A stretch of 64,000 bases of DNA from contig NZ_CP117425.1 of assembly GCF_030687295.1 (NCBI RefSeq), positions 1,802,001 to 1,866,000 on the forward strand. The letters are read 5' to 3'. The translations under genes were made by a program, and so were the position numbers. The notes below the pieces were generated by a model. It had not been told where the DNA came from and ran no database searches. It saw nothing but the letters and a program-made list of their open reading frames with translations. Shown here in pieces: positions 9,467-17,757 of this stretch (position 1 is its first letter; each line of letters opens with the position of its first letter). This DNA is from Pseudomonas beijingensis (GTDB lineage Bacteria; Pseudomonadota; Gammaproteobacteria; Pseudomonadales; Pseudomonadaceae).

Positions 9467-10993
9467 ATGAACGTTTCCCTTACGCCCAGCGACACCGCCC
9501 TGCAAACCGTCAGACTGTTGATCGATGGCGAGTGGGTTGAATCCCAATCCAGCGAATGGCACGACATCGTCAACCCGGCCACCCAGGAGGTGTTGGCGAA
9601 GGTTCCGTTCGCCACGGCGTCGGAAGTCGATGCCGCCATCGCCGCTGCCCAGCGTGCTTTCCAGACTTGGAAACTGACGCCCATCGGTGCGCGGATGCGC
9701 ATCATGCTCAAGCTCCAGGCGTTGATCCGCGAACATTCCAAGCGTATTGCCGCGGTGCTTAGCGCCGAACAGGGCAAGACCATCGCTGACGCCGAGGGCG
9801 ATATTTTCCGCGGCCTGGAAGTGGTCGAGCACGCCTGTTCCATCGGCACCCTGCAGATGGGCGAGTTCGCCGAGAACGTCGCCGGTGGTGTGGACACCTA
9901 CACGCTGCGCCAGCCGATCGGGGTGTGCGCGGGCATTACGCCGTTCAACTTCCCAGCGATGATTCCGCTGTGGATGTTCCCGATGGCCATCGCCTGCGGC
10001 AACACCTTTGTGCTCAAACCGTCGGAACAGGATCCGCTGTCGACCATGCTGTTGGTGGAGTTGGCGATCGAGGCTGGCGTACCGGCGGGTGTGCTCAACG
10101 TGGTGCACGGCGGCAAGGATGTGGTGGATGCGCTCTGCACCCACCAGGACATCAAGGCGGTCTCCTTCGTCGGCTCGACGGCGGTCGGTACCCATGTGTA
10201 TGACCTGGCGGGTCGCCATGGCAAGCGCGTGCAGTCGATGATGGGCGCCAAGAACCACGCGGTGGTGCTGCCCGATGCCAATCGTGAGCAGACCCTCAAC
10301 GCCTTGGTCGGTGCCGGTTTCGGCGCGGCGGGCCAGCGTTGCATGGCCACCTCCGTGGTGGTGATGGTGGGCGCGGCCAAACAATGGTTGCCAGAGCTCA
10401 AGGCCTTGGCGCAGAAGCTCAAGGTCAACGCCGGCAGCGAGCCGGGCACGGACGTCGGCCCGGTGATTTCCAAGCGGGCCAAGGCACGCATCCTCGAATT
10501 GATCGAGAGTGGCGTGAAGGCAGGGGCGAAGCTGGAACTCGATGGCCGAGACATCAGCGTGCCAGGCTTCGAGCAGGGTAACTTCGTCGGCCCGACCCTG
10601 TTTTCCGGCGTGACCACCGACATGCGCATCTACACCGAAGAAATCTTCGGCCCGGTGCTAGTGGTGCTGGAGGTCGACACCCTGGATCAAGCGATTGCCC
10701 TGGTCAACGCCAATCCATTCGGTAACGGCACCGGCCTGTTCACCCAGAGCGGTGCGGCGGCGCGCAAATTCCAGAGCGAAATCGACGTTGGCCAGGTGGG
10801 CATCAATATCCCGATCCCGGTGCCGGTGCCGTTCTTCAGCTTCACCGGTTCCCGCGGTTCGAAACTCGGCGACCTCGGTCCGTACGGCAAACAAGTGGTG
10901 CAGTTCTACACTCAGACCAAGACCGTGACCGCGCGCTGGTTCGATGATGACAGCGTCAATGACGGTGTGAACACCACCATCAATTTGCGTTAA
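9467..10993 (+). CDS. mmsA: CoA-acylating methylmalonate-semialdehyde dehydrogenase
   Basis: MmsA oxidises (methyl)malonate semialdehyde with NAD+ and CoA to propionyl-CoA or acetyl-CoA, the last step of valine (and beta-alanine/inositol-type) catabolism in the cytoplasm. The ATG at 9467 follows a good ribosome site (CCCGGAGGCC) and gives 508 residues, normal for the family. An in-frame start 79 codons upstream would run through the regulatory region and is rejected. Family signatures: [24 protein letters not shown], the nucleotide-binding FVGSTAVGT, and the catalytic cysteine in GQRCMATSV (Cys292). The end [17 protein letters not shown] is characteristic of MmsA rather than of other aldehyde dehydrogenases. 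mmsB follows after 10 bases as an operon. Confidence 0.95.
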   Translation: MNVSLTPSDTALQTVRLLIDGEWVESQSSEWHDIVNPATQEVLAKVPFATASEVDAAIAAAQRAFQTWKLTPIGARMRIMLKLQALIREHSKRIAAVLSAEQGKTIADAEGDIFRGLEVVEHACSIGTLQMGEFAENVAGGVDTYTLRQPIGVCAGITPFNFPAMIPLWMFPMAIACGNTFVLKPSEQDPLSTMLLVELAIEAGVPAGVLNVVHGGKDVVDALCTHQDIKAVSFVGSTAVGTHVYDLAGRHGKRVQSMMGAKNHAVVLPDANREQTLNALVGAGFGAAGQRCMATSVVVMVGAAKQWLPELKALAQKLKVNAGSEPGTDVGPVISKRAKARILELIESGVKAGAKLELDGRDISVPGFEQGNFVGPTLFSGVTTDMRIYTEEIFGPVLVVLEVDTLDQAIALVNANPFGNGTGLFTQSGAAARKFQSEIDVGQVGINIPIPVPVPFFSFTGSRGSKLGDLGPYGKQVVQFYTQTKTVTARWFDDDSVNDGVNTTINLR

Positions 10994-11003
10994 GGAGCCG
11001 GAC

Positions 11004-11891
11004 ATGAACATCGCATTTATCGGCCTGGGCAACATGGGCGCCCCCATGGCGCGCAACCTGCTCAAGGCCGGCCATTCGCTGAACCTGTTCGACTTGAACC
11101 AGACGGTGCTGGCCGAGCTGGCGGCATTGGGCGGCACAATCAGCGCCTCGCCTCGCGACGCGGCCCAGGGCGCGGCACTGGTGATCACCATGCTGCCGGC
11201 CGCCGCCCATGTGCGTAGCGTCTGGCTGGGTGAAGACGGTGTGCTGGCCGGCATCGCCGCCGGTACGCCGGCTGTGGATTGCAGCACCATCGATCCACAA
11301 ACCGCTCGCGACGTGGCGGCTGCCGCTGCGAAACAAGGGGTGGCGATGGCCGATGCGCCCGTTTCGGGCGGCACCGGCGGCGCGGCGGCGGGCACGTTGA
11401 CCTTCATGGTCGGCGCCACGCCCGAGCTGTTCGCCACCTTGCAACCGGTGTTGGCGCAAATGGGCCGTAACATCGTGCATTGCGGGGAGGTCGGCACCGG
11501 GCAGATCGCCAAGATCTGCAACAACCTGCTGCTGGGGATTTCCATGGTGGGCGTCAGCGAGGCCATGGCGCTGGGCGATGCCTTGGGGATCGACACCCAG
11601 GTGCTGGCCGGGATCATCAACAGCTCGACGGGCCGTTGCTGGAGTTCGGACACCTACAACCCGTGGCCGGGCGTGATCGAAACGGCGCCGGCGTCCCGTG
11701 GCTACACGGGTGGCTTTGGCGCCGACCTGATGCTCAAGGACCTGGGCCTGGCGACCGAAGCCGCGCGGCAAGCCCATCAGCCGGTGGTGCTGGGGGCGGT
11801 GGCGCAGCAGTTGTACCAGGCGATGAGCCAGCGGGGCGAGGGCGGCAAGGACTTTTCGGCAATTGTTAACAGCTATCGCAAGCCGCAGTAA
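11004..11891 (+). CDS. mmsB: 3-hydroxyisobutyrate dehydrogenase
   Basis: MmsB oxidises 3-hydroxyisobutyrate to methylmalonate semialdehyde with NAD+, supplying the substrate of the adjacent MmsA in valine breakdown. The product is 295 residues. The N-terminal Rossmann motif is FIGLGNMGAPMARNLLKAGH. The family substrate signature APVSGGTGGAAAGTLTFMVG follows, and the catalytic lysine sits in GQIAKICNN (Lys170). The ATG at 11004 is preceded by AAGGAGCCGGAC. It closes the two-gene operon, and a strong intrinsic terminator lies 170 bases downstream, after a REP pair. Confidence 0.95.
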   Translation: MNIAFIGLGNMGAPMARNLLKAGHSLNLFDLNQTVLAELAALGGTISASPRDAAQGAALVITMLPAAAHVRSVWLGEDGVLAGIAAGTPAVDCSTIDPQTARDVAAAAAKQGVAMADAPVSGGTGGAAAGTLTFMVGATPELFATLQPVLAQMGRNIVHCGEVGTGQIAKICNNLLLGISMVGVSEAMALGDALGIDTQVLAGIINSSTGRCWSSDTYNPWPGVIETAPASRGYTGGFGADLMLKDLGLATEAARQAHQPVVLGAVAQQLYQAMSQRGEGGKDFSAIVNSYRKPQ

Positions 11892-11929
11892 GAGCGACGA
11901 TATCGACGAGCTTTTATGGCGAGGGGAAT

Positions 11930-12017
11930 TGTGGGAGCAAGGCTTGCCCGCGATTACAGGCGATGCTGTCTCTAAGGGAACGAGGTGCCTGCATCGCGGG
12001 CAAGCCTTGCTCCCACA
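11930..12017. repeat. Inverted REP pair (REPIN-like)
   Basis: Two 25-base arms (11930-11954 and 11993-12017), beginning TGTGGGAGCAAGGC and ending GCCTTGCTCCCACA, are perfect reverse complements separated by 38 bases. They match the pseudomonad REP family. The pair lies between the mmsB stop and the mmsB terminator, so it should be transcribed into the 3' UTR as a long hairpin that could protect the mRNA end. Confidence 0.85.
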
Positions 12018-12060
12018 GATGACTTCCTCGCTACAGAGGTTGTGCAATCCAGGTTGTTTT

Positions 12061-12095
12061 CCGAGAGACCATGTCGGGTGGTCTCTCGGTTTTTT
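12061..12095 (+). terminator. Intrinsic terminator of mmsAB
   Basis: The arms CCGAGAGACCA (12061-12071) and TGGTCTCTCGG (12079-12089) pair perfectly over 11 bases around a seven-base loop and are followed by six T (12090-12095). This is a textbook rho-independent terminator on the plus strand. It ends four bases before the stop of the convergent cupin gene. Confidence 0.92.
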
Positions 12096-12098
12096 GTT

Positions 12099-12443
12099 TC
12101 AGGCAAAGACGAAATATTTGCGCACGGTCTCGACCACTTCCCACGTGCCTTTCATGCCTGGCTCGATGACGAAGATATCACCGGCGCGCAGATGGATCGG
12201 TTCCATGCCCTCTGGGGTGATGATGCAGTAGCCTTCCTGGAAATGGCAGTACTCCCACTTCACGTATTCCACATACCATTTGCCGGGTGTGCAGATCCAG
12301 GTGCCCATGATCTTGCTGCCGTCTTCGCTGGTGTAGGCGTTGAGGTTGACGGTGTGCGGGTCGCCTTCGAGTTTTTCCCATTTGCAGGCATCGAGTACGG
12401 GCAGCGGATGGGTGTCGCGCAGGACGGTGATGGGTGCGGTCAT
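12099..12443 (-). CDS. Small cupin-domain protein
   Basis: This is a single-domain cupin of 114 residues. The start is MTAPITVLRDTHPL at 12443; longer in-frame versions run through non-conserved sequence. The cupin motifs are degenerate: GTWICTPGKWYVEYVKWEYCHFQEG replaces the first histidine box, and RAGDIFVIEPGMKGTWEV is the second. This resembles the DUF861/Cupin_3 group, which includes (S)-ureidoglycine aminohydrolase-like proteins and many small proteins of unknown role. It lies downstream of a same-strand LysR gene with a 97-base gap, so co-transcription is possible. The substrate cannot be told from sequence. Confidence 0.8.
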   Translation of the reverse strand: MTAPITVLRDTHPLPVLDACKWEKLEGDPHTVNLNAYTSEDGSKIMGTWICTPGKWYVEYVKWEYCHFQEGYCIITPEGMEPIHLRAGDIFVIEPGMKGTWEVVETVRKYFVFA

Positions 12444-12540
12444 GTGAACTCCGAAAGGGGCGGAAGAGAACAGGCACCCTAACCCGTGGCATAGGCGGGT
12501 AGATGCCTGTGGTCGACATCGGGCTATCCAGAAGCGCGCA

Positions 12541-13422
12541 TCAATCGGCCAGATGCCGAGCCAGGGCCGTGGCGTAGGCCGGCAAACCGTCGAAGGTGCG
12601 GGCGCACAGCAGCAGCGCCCGGTGAGTCCAGGCCTCTTGCAACGGGACGCAGTGATACGAAGTCTCGGGCGGGCGTCGGTCGATGGCCGCCTTCGGCACG
12701 ATGGCGATGCCTGCGCCATGGGCGACCATGCGAATCATGCCGTCGAAGCCATCGGCGCGAATGCGGATTTGCATGCGTGAGCCGATGTGCAGGGCCTGTT
12801 CTTCCAGATGAATCGCCAGGGCGCTGGAAGCGTTCAGACCGACGTAGTCGTGGCTGAGGGTCTCGCTGAAACGCACGGTTCGACCGTCAGCCAGGGGATG
12901 TCCGGTCGGTAGGATCAATACCAGCGGATCGTCGCGAAACGGCCAGGCCTGAAGGCCATTGGTGTCCACCGCGTCGGAAACGATCCCCAGGTCCGCCGCG
13001 CCCTGGCGCAGCGCATGGGTGATCCGTGAGCTGGGCAATTCCTGCAAGTCGATGTCGAGGTTGGGATGGGCCTTGAGGAAGCCGGCCAGCAGTTCGGGCA
13101 GGTATTCGGTCATGGCGCTGGTGTTGCACAACAATCGCACCCGGCCTTTGACGCCCTTGGCGTATTCGGCCAGGTCCTGTTGCAGGCGTTCGGCCTGTTG
13201 CAACAGGGTCCGGGCGTGCTCGGCCAGGGCCCTGCCGGGCGGCGTGGGTGATACGCCGCGCCGGCCGCGTTCAAGCAGGTCGATACCCAGGGAGGCTTCC
13301 ATGGCCCGGACCCGCGCACTGGCCGCGGCCAGGGACAAATGGCTGCGGGCTGCGCCGGCGGTGATGTTGCCGGTGTCGAGGATGTTCAGGTAGAGGCGCA
13401 GGTCGGTGAGGTCGAAGTGCAT
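12541..13422 (-). CDS. LysR-family transcriptional regulator
   Basis: The product is 293 residues. The N-terminal winged HTH (DLTDLRLYLNILDTGNITAGAARSHL, with AAASARVRAMEASLG as the recognition segment) is followed by a linker helix and a type 2 periplasmic-binding-like effector domain (GRVRLLCNTSAMTEYLP onward). Such proteins commonly regulate a neighbouring gene. Candidates here are the cupin gene downstream on the same strand and the TauE/SafE permease divergently upstream across a REP pair. Neither link is proven. The ATG at 13422 gives the standard distance from start to HTH. Confidence 0.88.
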   Translation of the reverse strand: MHFDLTDLRLYLNILDTGNITAGAARSHLSLAAASARVRAMEASLGIDLLERGRRGVSPTPPGRALAEHARTLLQQAERLQQDLAEYAKGVKGRVRLLCNTSAMTEYLPELLAGFLKAHPNLDIDLQELPSSRITHALRQGAADLGIVSDAVDTNGLQAWPFRDDPLVLILPTGHPLADGRTVRFSETLSHDYVGLNASSALAIHLEEQALHIGSRMQIRIRADGFDGMIRMVAHGAGIAIVPKAAIDRRPPETSYHCVPLQEAWTHRALLLCARTFDGLPAYATALARHLAD

Positions 13423-13466
13423 GGGCGATATGATCCTGTGCCGGGTTCTGTGGTGGCTGATCTGGC

Positions 13467-13538
13467 GCCTTCGCGAGCAAGCCCGCTCCCACAGGGGGAT
13501 TGCATTTCAAATGTGGGAGCGGGCTTGCTCGCGAAGGC
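13467..13538. repeat. Inverted REP pair
   Basis: Arms of 27 bases at 13467-13493 and 13512-13538 are perfect reverse complements with an 18-base spacer. The core is TGTGGGAGCGGGCTTGCTCG, the commonest REP form in this window. It sits between a LysR gene and a divergently oriented permease gene, an upstream rather than 3' position. Confidence 0.88.
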
Positions 13539-13638
13539 GGCGGTAGAACCAACAAAATTATTAGCCTCTTGCTACAAGAGAGGCATCCTCAGTATATGGC
13601 AGATTTTCAAGCCAAGCCCCGGGGCGCACGATACCCCC

Positions 13639-14403
13639 ATGAACACACTCATCGCTTTCTATCAGAACCTCGGCTTGGCCCTGTCTATGCTGGTCATCGG
13701 CACCTTCCTGCTGGCCGGCACCATCAAGGGCGTAATCGGCCTAGGGCTGCCGACCATCTCCATGGGGCTACTCGGGCTGGCTATGGCGCCGGCGCAGGCT
13801 GCGGCGCTGCTCATCATCCCGGCAACCCTGACCAATCTCTGGCAATTGGCGTTCGGCGGCCATCTTCAAGCGCTGATCCGACGCCTGTGGCCGTTGCTGT
13901 TGGCGATTTTCATTGGCACCGGGCTCGGTACGCTGTGGCTCGGCATGACGGGCGGGGCTTGGGTGGTGCGGGCCTTGGGCGGAGCGTTGTTGCTGTATGC
14001 GCTGAGCGGGCTGTTGCTGCCAACGTTGCGGGTCGGTCCCGATGCCGAGCCGTGGATCGCTCCGCTTTGTGGGCTGTTGACCGGCCTCATCACGTCCGCC
14101 ACCGGTGTGTTCGTCATTCCGGCGGTGCCCTATCTGCAAGCGCTGGGTTTGAGCAAGGATGAACTGGTGCAGGCCCTGGGCCTGTCATTCACCGTTTCTA
14201 CCCTGGCCCTGGCCGCCGGCCTGTTATGGCGCGGCGAGCTGGGTGGGGGCGAATTGAGCGCTTCGTTGCTGGCGCTGGCACCGGCGCTGCTGGGGATGTG
14301 GCTGGGGCAATGGTTGCGCCAGCGGATCAGCGCCGTGTTGTTCAAACGGGTATTTTTCATCGGCCTCGGCATGCTTGGCGGCCATCTGCTGATCAGCGGT
14401 TAG
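13639..14403 (+). CDS. TauE/SafE-family membrane permease
   Basis: This is a polytopic inner-membrane protein of 254 residues in the TauE/SafE (DUF81) family, associated with export or uptake of sulfonates, sulfite and other organic anions. About eight hydrophobic segments are visible. The family-type repeat GTIKGVIGLGLPTISMGLLG near the N-terminus is mirrored by LLTGLITSATGVFVIPAVPYLQALGL in the second half. The ATG at 13639 is chosen because everything upstream in frame passes through the REP pair. Its 3' end overlaps the convergent monooxygenase-like gene by 11 bases. The substrate is unknown. Confidence 0.87.
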   Translation: MNTLIAFYQNLGLALSMLVIGTFLLAGTIKGVIGLGLPTISMGLLGLAMAPAQAAALLIIPATLTNLWQLAFGGHLQALIRRLWPLLLAIFIGTGLGTLWLGMTGGAWVVRALGGALLLYALSGLLLPTLRVGPDAEPWIAPLCGLLTGLITSATGVFVIPAVPYLQALGLSKDELVQALGLSFTVSTLALAAGLLWRGELGGGELSASLLALAPALLGMWLGQWLRQRISAVLFKRVFFIGLGMLGGHLLISG

Positions 14404-14707
14404 CCGAGGACGGGCTGAGCATATCGACGCGGCGGATGTCGAAGTCGCGCTCCAGATAGTCCATGCGTTGCTCGAAGAATTGCCGCATATGCGGCAGATT
14501 CGAGTGCACGTCCAGGTGCGCCTGGGAGGCCCAGATCTCATAAAAGATAAACAGCGTTGGATCCTGCTGGTCCCGCAGCATGTGATATTCGATGCAGCCG
14601 GGCTCGGCGCGGCTTGGCTCGACATAGGCGCGGAACAGCGCTTCGAAGGCCTCGGCTTTTTCCGGGCGGGTCTTGGCGTGCAGGATGAAACCGTGCAGTT
14701 CGCTCAT
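14393..14707 (-). CDS. Antibiotic biosynthesis monooxygenase (ABM) domain protein, YgiN-like
   Basis: This is a 104-residue ferredoxin-like-fold protein of the ABM superfamily. The segments GFILHAKTRPEKAEAFEALF, SRAEPGCIEYHMLRDQQDPT and FIFYEIWASQAHLDVHSN are typical. In E. coli the homologue YgiN is a quinol monooxygenase encoded beside mdaB. Here the next gene, on the opposite strand 200 bases away, is an mdaB homologue, so a shared role in quinone redox cycling is inferred. The start MSELHGFILHAK at 14707 is preceded by a reasonable Shine-Dalgarno (AGGAGCC). The end overlaps the permease gene by 11 bases, tail to tail. Confidence 0.85.
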   Translation of the reverse strand: MSELHGFILHAKTRPEKAEAFEALFRAYVEPSRAEPGCIEYHMLRDQQDPTLFIFYEIWASQAHLDVHSNLPHMRQFFEQRMDYLERDFDIRRVDMLSPSSANR

Positions 14708-14907
14708 CGAGATGGCTCCTGAAATAAAAGAGGTGTCGGAGCTTACGGCAATAATCGAGCGTCGATTCGTGCGTTTTGGTCAAAACAATTTTGCCGTTAC
14801 GGTGCTTATTCCACGCGAGGCTCATCGGTACTCTGCCGCCATCATTTTCAACCTTCCATGCTGCGGTCAGCCAACGGCCCACGCTGTGGAACCCGATGAG
14901 GCTCCCC

Positions 14908-15498
14908 ATGAAAAAAGTCCTGTTGCTCAACGGCGGCAAACAATTCGCCCACTCCGACGGCCGCTACAACGCCACCCTCCACGACACGGCGCTCAGCGTG
15001 CTGGACCGTGGCGGTTTTGACGTGAAAACCACCTTCATCGACGGCGGCTACGACCTCAAGGAGGAAGTTGCCAAGTTCCTCTGGGCCGATGTGATCATTT
15101 ACCAGATGCCCGGTTGGTGGATGGGCGCGCCGTGGACCGTGAAGAAATACATCGACGAAGTCTTCACCGAAGGCCACGGCAGCCTCTATGCCAGCGACGG
15201 TCGGACCCGTTCCGATGCCTCGCAGAAGTACGGCAGCGGCGGCCTGATCCAGGGCAAGCAATACATGTTGTCCCTGACCTGGAACGCCCCGCAGCAAGCC
15301 TTTGACGACCCGACCGACTTCTTCGAAGCCAAGGGCGTGGACGCGGTGTACTTCCCGTTCCACAAGGCCAATCAGTTCCTCGGCATGACCGGTTTGCCGA
15401 CCTTCCTGTGCGTGGACGTGATGAAGCGCCCGAACATCGAAGAGGATGTGGCGCGGTATGAGCGGCATTTGATCGAGGTGTTCGGCCTGAAGGCGTGA
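14908..15498 (+). CDS. mdaB: NAD(P)H quinone oxidoreductase, MdaB family
   Basis: This is a flavodoxin-fold FAD enzyme of 196 residues that reduces quinones by two electrons, limiting semiquinone radicals. Family signatures are LLLNGGKQFAHSDGRYN, the flavin-contact YQMPGWWMGAPWTVKKYID, TRSDASQKYGSGGL and FLGMTGLPTF. The ATG at 14908 (MKKVLLLNGG) is chosen over an in-frame start 44 codons upstream, because family members begin at this beta strand. It is divergent from the ABM monooxygenase-like gene; the 200-base gap between them should hold both promoters. A REP pair follows 55 bases after the stop. Confidence 0.92.
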   Translation: MKKVLLLNGGKQFAHSDGRYNATLHDTALSVLDRGGFDVKTTFIDGGYDLKEEVAKFLWADVIIYQMPGWWMGAPWTVKKYIDEVFTEGHGSLYASDGRTRSDASQKYGSGGLIQGKQYMLSLTWNAPQQAFDDPTDFFEAKGVDAVYFPFHKANQFLGMTGLPTFLCVDVMKRPNIEEDVARYERHLIEVFGLKA

Positions 15499-15553
15499 CC
15501 TGTCTTTTACCTCACATCCCGATACTATCCTGTGGCGGGTGGTAAACCTGTGC

Positions 15554-15639
15554 TGTGGGAGCAAAGCTTGCTCGCGAAACAGACGCCTCGGTTCCCGAAA
15601 GACCGCAGCGTTTTGATCGCGAGCAAGCTTTGCTCCCAC
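15554..15639. repeat. Inverted REP pair
   Basis: TGTGGGAGCAAAGCTTGCTC (starting at 15554) and its near-perfect reverse complement ending at 15639 are separated by about 39 bases. The arms vary at the A-rich position (GCAAAGC), giving an internal AAGCTT. It lies between mdaB and a LysR gene on the same strand. Confidence 0.83.
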
Positions 15640-15695
15640 TTGGGGGTGGGGATAAATCCCCTCACCACAAGAGTGATCAATCGACAGGGGGATAC

Positions 15696-16607
15696 GTGAA
15701 AGCCAGATCCGACGAGTTGCAGATTTTCGTCTGCGTGATCGAGTGCGGATCGATCTCCGCCGCTGCCGAGCAGGTCGGGCAGACGCCGTCGGCGGTCAGT
15801 CGCACGTTGTCGCGGCTGGAGGCCAAGCTCGACACCACGCTGATCAACCGCACCACGCGGCGCATGGACCTGACCGAGGAGGGCAAGTATTTCTTCGAAC
15901 AGGCCAAAGGCATTCTCGACCAGATGGATGAGCTGGAGGAGCGCCTGTCGTCCCGCCAGAAGAATCCCGCAGGACGCTTGCGGATCAACGCGGCCTCGCC
16001 GTTCATGCTGCACGCCATCGTCCCGCACATCGAAGAATTTCGCCGGCTTTACCCAGACATCCAGCTCGAACTCAACAGCAACGACCTGATCATCGACTTG
16101 CTGGAGCAAAGCACCGACATCGCCATCCGCATCGGCACCCTCAGCGACTCGACGCTTCACGCCCGTTCCCTGGGTTGCAGCCCGTTGCACATCCTGGCCA
16201 GCCCGGCCTATTTGAAGCGGCACGGTACACCCGCAAGCGTCGCCGAGCTGGCGGAGCATGCGCTGCTGGGGTTTGCCCAGAACGACGGCCTCAACCAGTG
16301 GCCGCTGCGCCACCAACATGGCGACCGCTGGCCGATCCAGCCCGCCATCAGCGCGTCCAGCGGCGAGACCGTGCGTCACTTGGCGCTGCAAGGGCAGGGC
16401 ATTGCCTGCCTGTCGGATTTCATGACCCGCGAAGACATCCATACCGGTCGACTGAAGGTACTGCTGGCCGACGCCAACAGCGGTTATCGCCAGCCAATCA
16501 ACGCGGTGTACTACCGCAACTCGCAACTGGCCCTGCGGATCCAGTGCTTCCTGGACTTCATCCAGGGCAAGCTCGCCGACTACGCCTCGCGGGATTTCAA
16601 AGGCTGA
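15696..16607 (+). CDS. LysR-family transcriptional regulator
   Basis: The product is 303 residues starting at a GTG (15696) with GACAGGGGGATAC upstream; an in-frame extension would read back through the REP pair and is rejected. The N-terminal HTH is [21 protein letters not shown] followed by [20 protein letters not shown]. The effector domain starts about residue 90 ([20 protein letters not shown]) and is of the DNA-binding transcriptional repressor/YhjC-DmlR-like type common in Pseudomonas. The SDR/epimerase-like gene 102 bases downstream on the same strand may be its target or co-transcribed; this is positional inference. Confidence 0.88.
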   Translation: MKARSDELQIFVCVIECGSISAAAEQVGQTPSAVSRTLSRLEAKLDTTLINRTTRRMDLTEEGKYFFEQAKGILDQMDELEERLSSRQKNPAGRLRINAASPFMLHAIVPHIEEFRRLYPDIQLELNSNDLIIDLLEQSTDIAIRIGTLSDSTLHARSLGCSPLHILASPAYLKRHGTPASVAELAEHALLGFAQNDGLNQWPLRHQHGDRWPIQPAISASSGETVRHLALQGQGIACLSDFMTREDIHTGRLKVLLADANSGYRQPINAVYYRNSQLALRIQCFLDFIQGKLADYASRDFKG

Positions 16608-16709
16608 TTCGTGACTTCAAGGCAAGAGTGATTTGGGCAATGTGGACTGTTTCGGCAAGGACCCGTCCTCGATACTCGTCCCATCACTGATGTTGCCAAG
16701 GAGTTATTC

Positions 16710-17603
16710 ATGAACGTATTCATCACCGGCGCTGCCGGTTTTATCGGCGGTTCCATTGCCACCGGCCTGGCACGCGCCGGGCATCAAGTTCGCGGTCTGG
16801 TGCGCAGCGCCGAACAGGCGAGCGAACTCACTGTGCTGGGCATCGAGCCGGTCATTGGCACCCTCGAAGACAGCGCGTTGCTCACCGAACAGGCCCGTGT
16901 CGCCGATGCTGTGATCAATGCCGCCAGCAGCGATCATCGTGGTGCGGTCGAAGCCTTGATCGAAGGCCTTAAAGGCTCGAACAAGGTGCTGTTGCACACC
17001 AGCGGTTCGAGCATCGTCGGCGATGCTTCCGGTGGTCGTCACAGCGATGTCATCTACCAGGAAGGCCATCTGCCGCCACCCACTGCCGACAAAGCGGCCC
17101 GTGTCGCCATCGACAATCTGGTCCTGGATGCCGCCCGGCAAGGCGTGAACTCGGCGGTGATCTGCAACACCTTGATCTACGGTCACAGCCTGGGGGTCAA
17201 GCGTGACAGTGTGCAGCTGCCACGTCTGCTCAAGCAGGCGCGCAAGAGTGGCGTGGTGCGGCATGTGGGGCCGGGGCAGAACATCTGGTCCAACGTGCAC
17301 ATCGAAGACGTGGTCGAGCTGTACAAATTGGCCCTGACCCGCAACGTACCCGGCACGTTCTATTTCGTCGAAAGCGGCGAGGCCTCGTTCATCGACATGA
17401 CCACGGCCATGGCCGGTGCGCTGAAACTGGGCGAGCCGCAAGATTGGCCACTGGCCGAAGCCGAGGCCGAATGGGGTTACGAAATGGCCAACTATGGCCT
17501 GGGTTCCAACAGCCGTGTGCGAGGCAAGAACGCCCGTGAGTTGCTGGGGTGGACGCCGAAGCGGACGTCGGTGGTGGAGTGGATTCTTGATGAGATGGTG
17601 TGA
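16710..17603 (+). CDS. NAD-dependent epimerase/dehydratase family protein (atypical SDR)
   Basis: This is an extended/atypical short-chain dehydrogenase of 297 residues with a Rossmann N-terminus ITGAAGFIGGSIATGLARAGH (GxxGxxG). The usual YxxxK catalytic pair is not evident: the region reads ADKAARVAIDNLVLDAARQG, like NmrA-type or DUF-type SDRs that act on small substrates or as redox sensors. The segment QNIWSNVHIEDVVELY and the C-terminal LGWTPKRTSVVEWI are usual for this family. The start follows AAGGAGTTATTC, a strong ribosome site. The substrate is unknown. Confidence 0.83.
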   Translation: MNVFITGAAGFIGGSIATGLARAGHQVRGLVRSAEQASELTVLGIEPVIGTLEDSALLTEQARVADAVINAASSDHRGAVEALIEGLKGSNKVLLHTSGSSIVGDASGGRHSDVIYQEGHLPPPTADKAARVAIDNLVLDAARQGVNSAVICNTLIYGHSLGVKRDSVQLPRLLKQARKSGVVRHVGPGQNIWSNVHIEDVVELYKLALTRNVPGTFYFVESGEASFIDMTTAMAGALKLGEPQDWPLAEAEAEWGYEMANYGLGSNSRVRGKNARELLGWTPKRTSVVEWILDEMV

Positions 17604-17645
17604 GTACCCTCCAAGCTGAGGATATCCATCAGTAAAAACATAGGA

Positions 17646-17739
17646 CCTGTGGGAGCGAGCTTGCTCGCGATGGCGCCGGGTCAGTCAGTAGTGAAGTTGG
17701 CTGACCCACCGCTATCGCGAGCAAGCTCGCTCCCACAGG
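17646..17739. repeat. Inverted REP pair between convergent genes
   Basis: The 25-base arms at 17646-17670 and 17715-17739 are perfect reverse complements (core TGTGGGAGCGAGCTTGCTCG). The spacer contains GGGTCAGTCAGTAG and GGCTGACCCACCG, itself partly self-complementary. It lies between the tails of the SDR gene and the SulP gene, where it may act as a bidirectional 3' structure. Confidence 0.87.
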
Positions 17740-17757
17740 TTTTTGTTTGGTGTTGCT

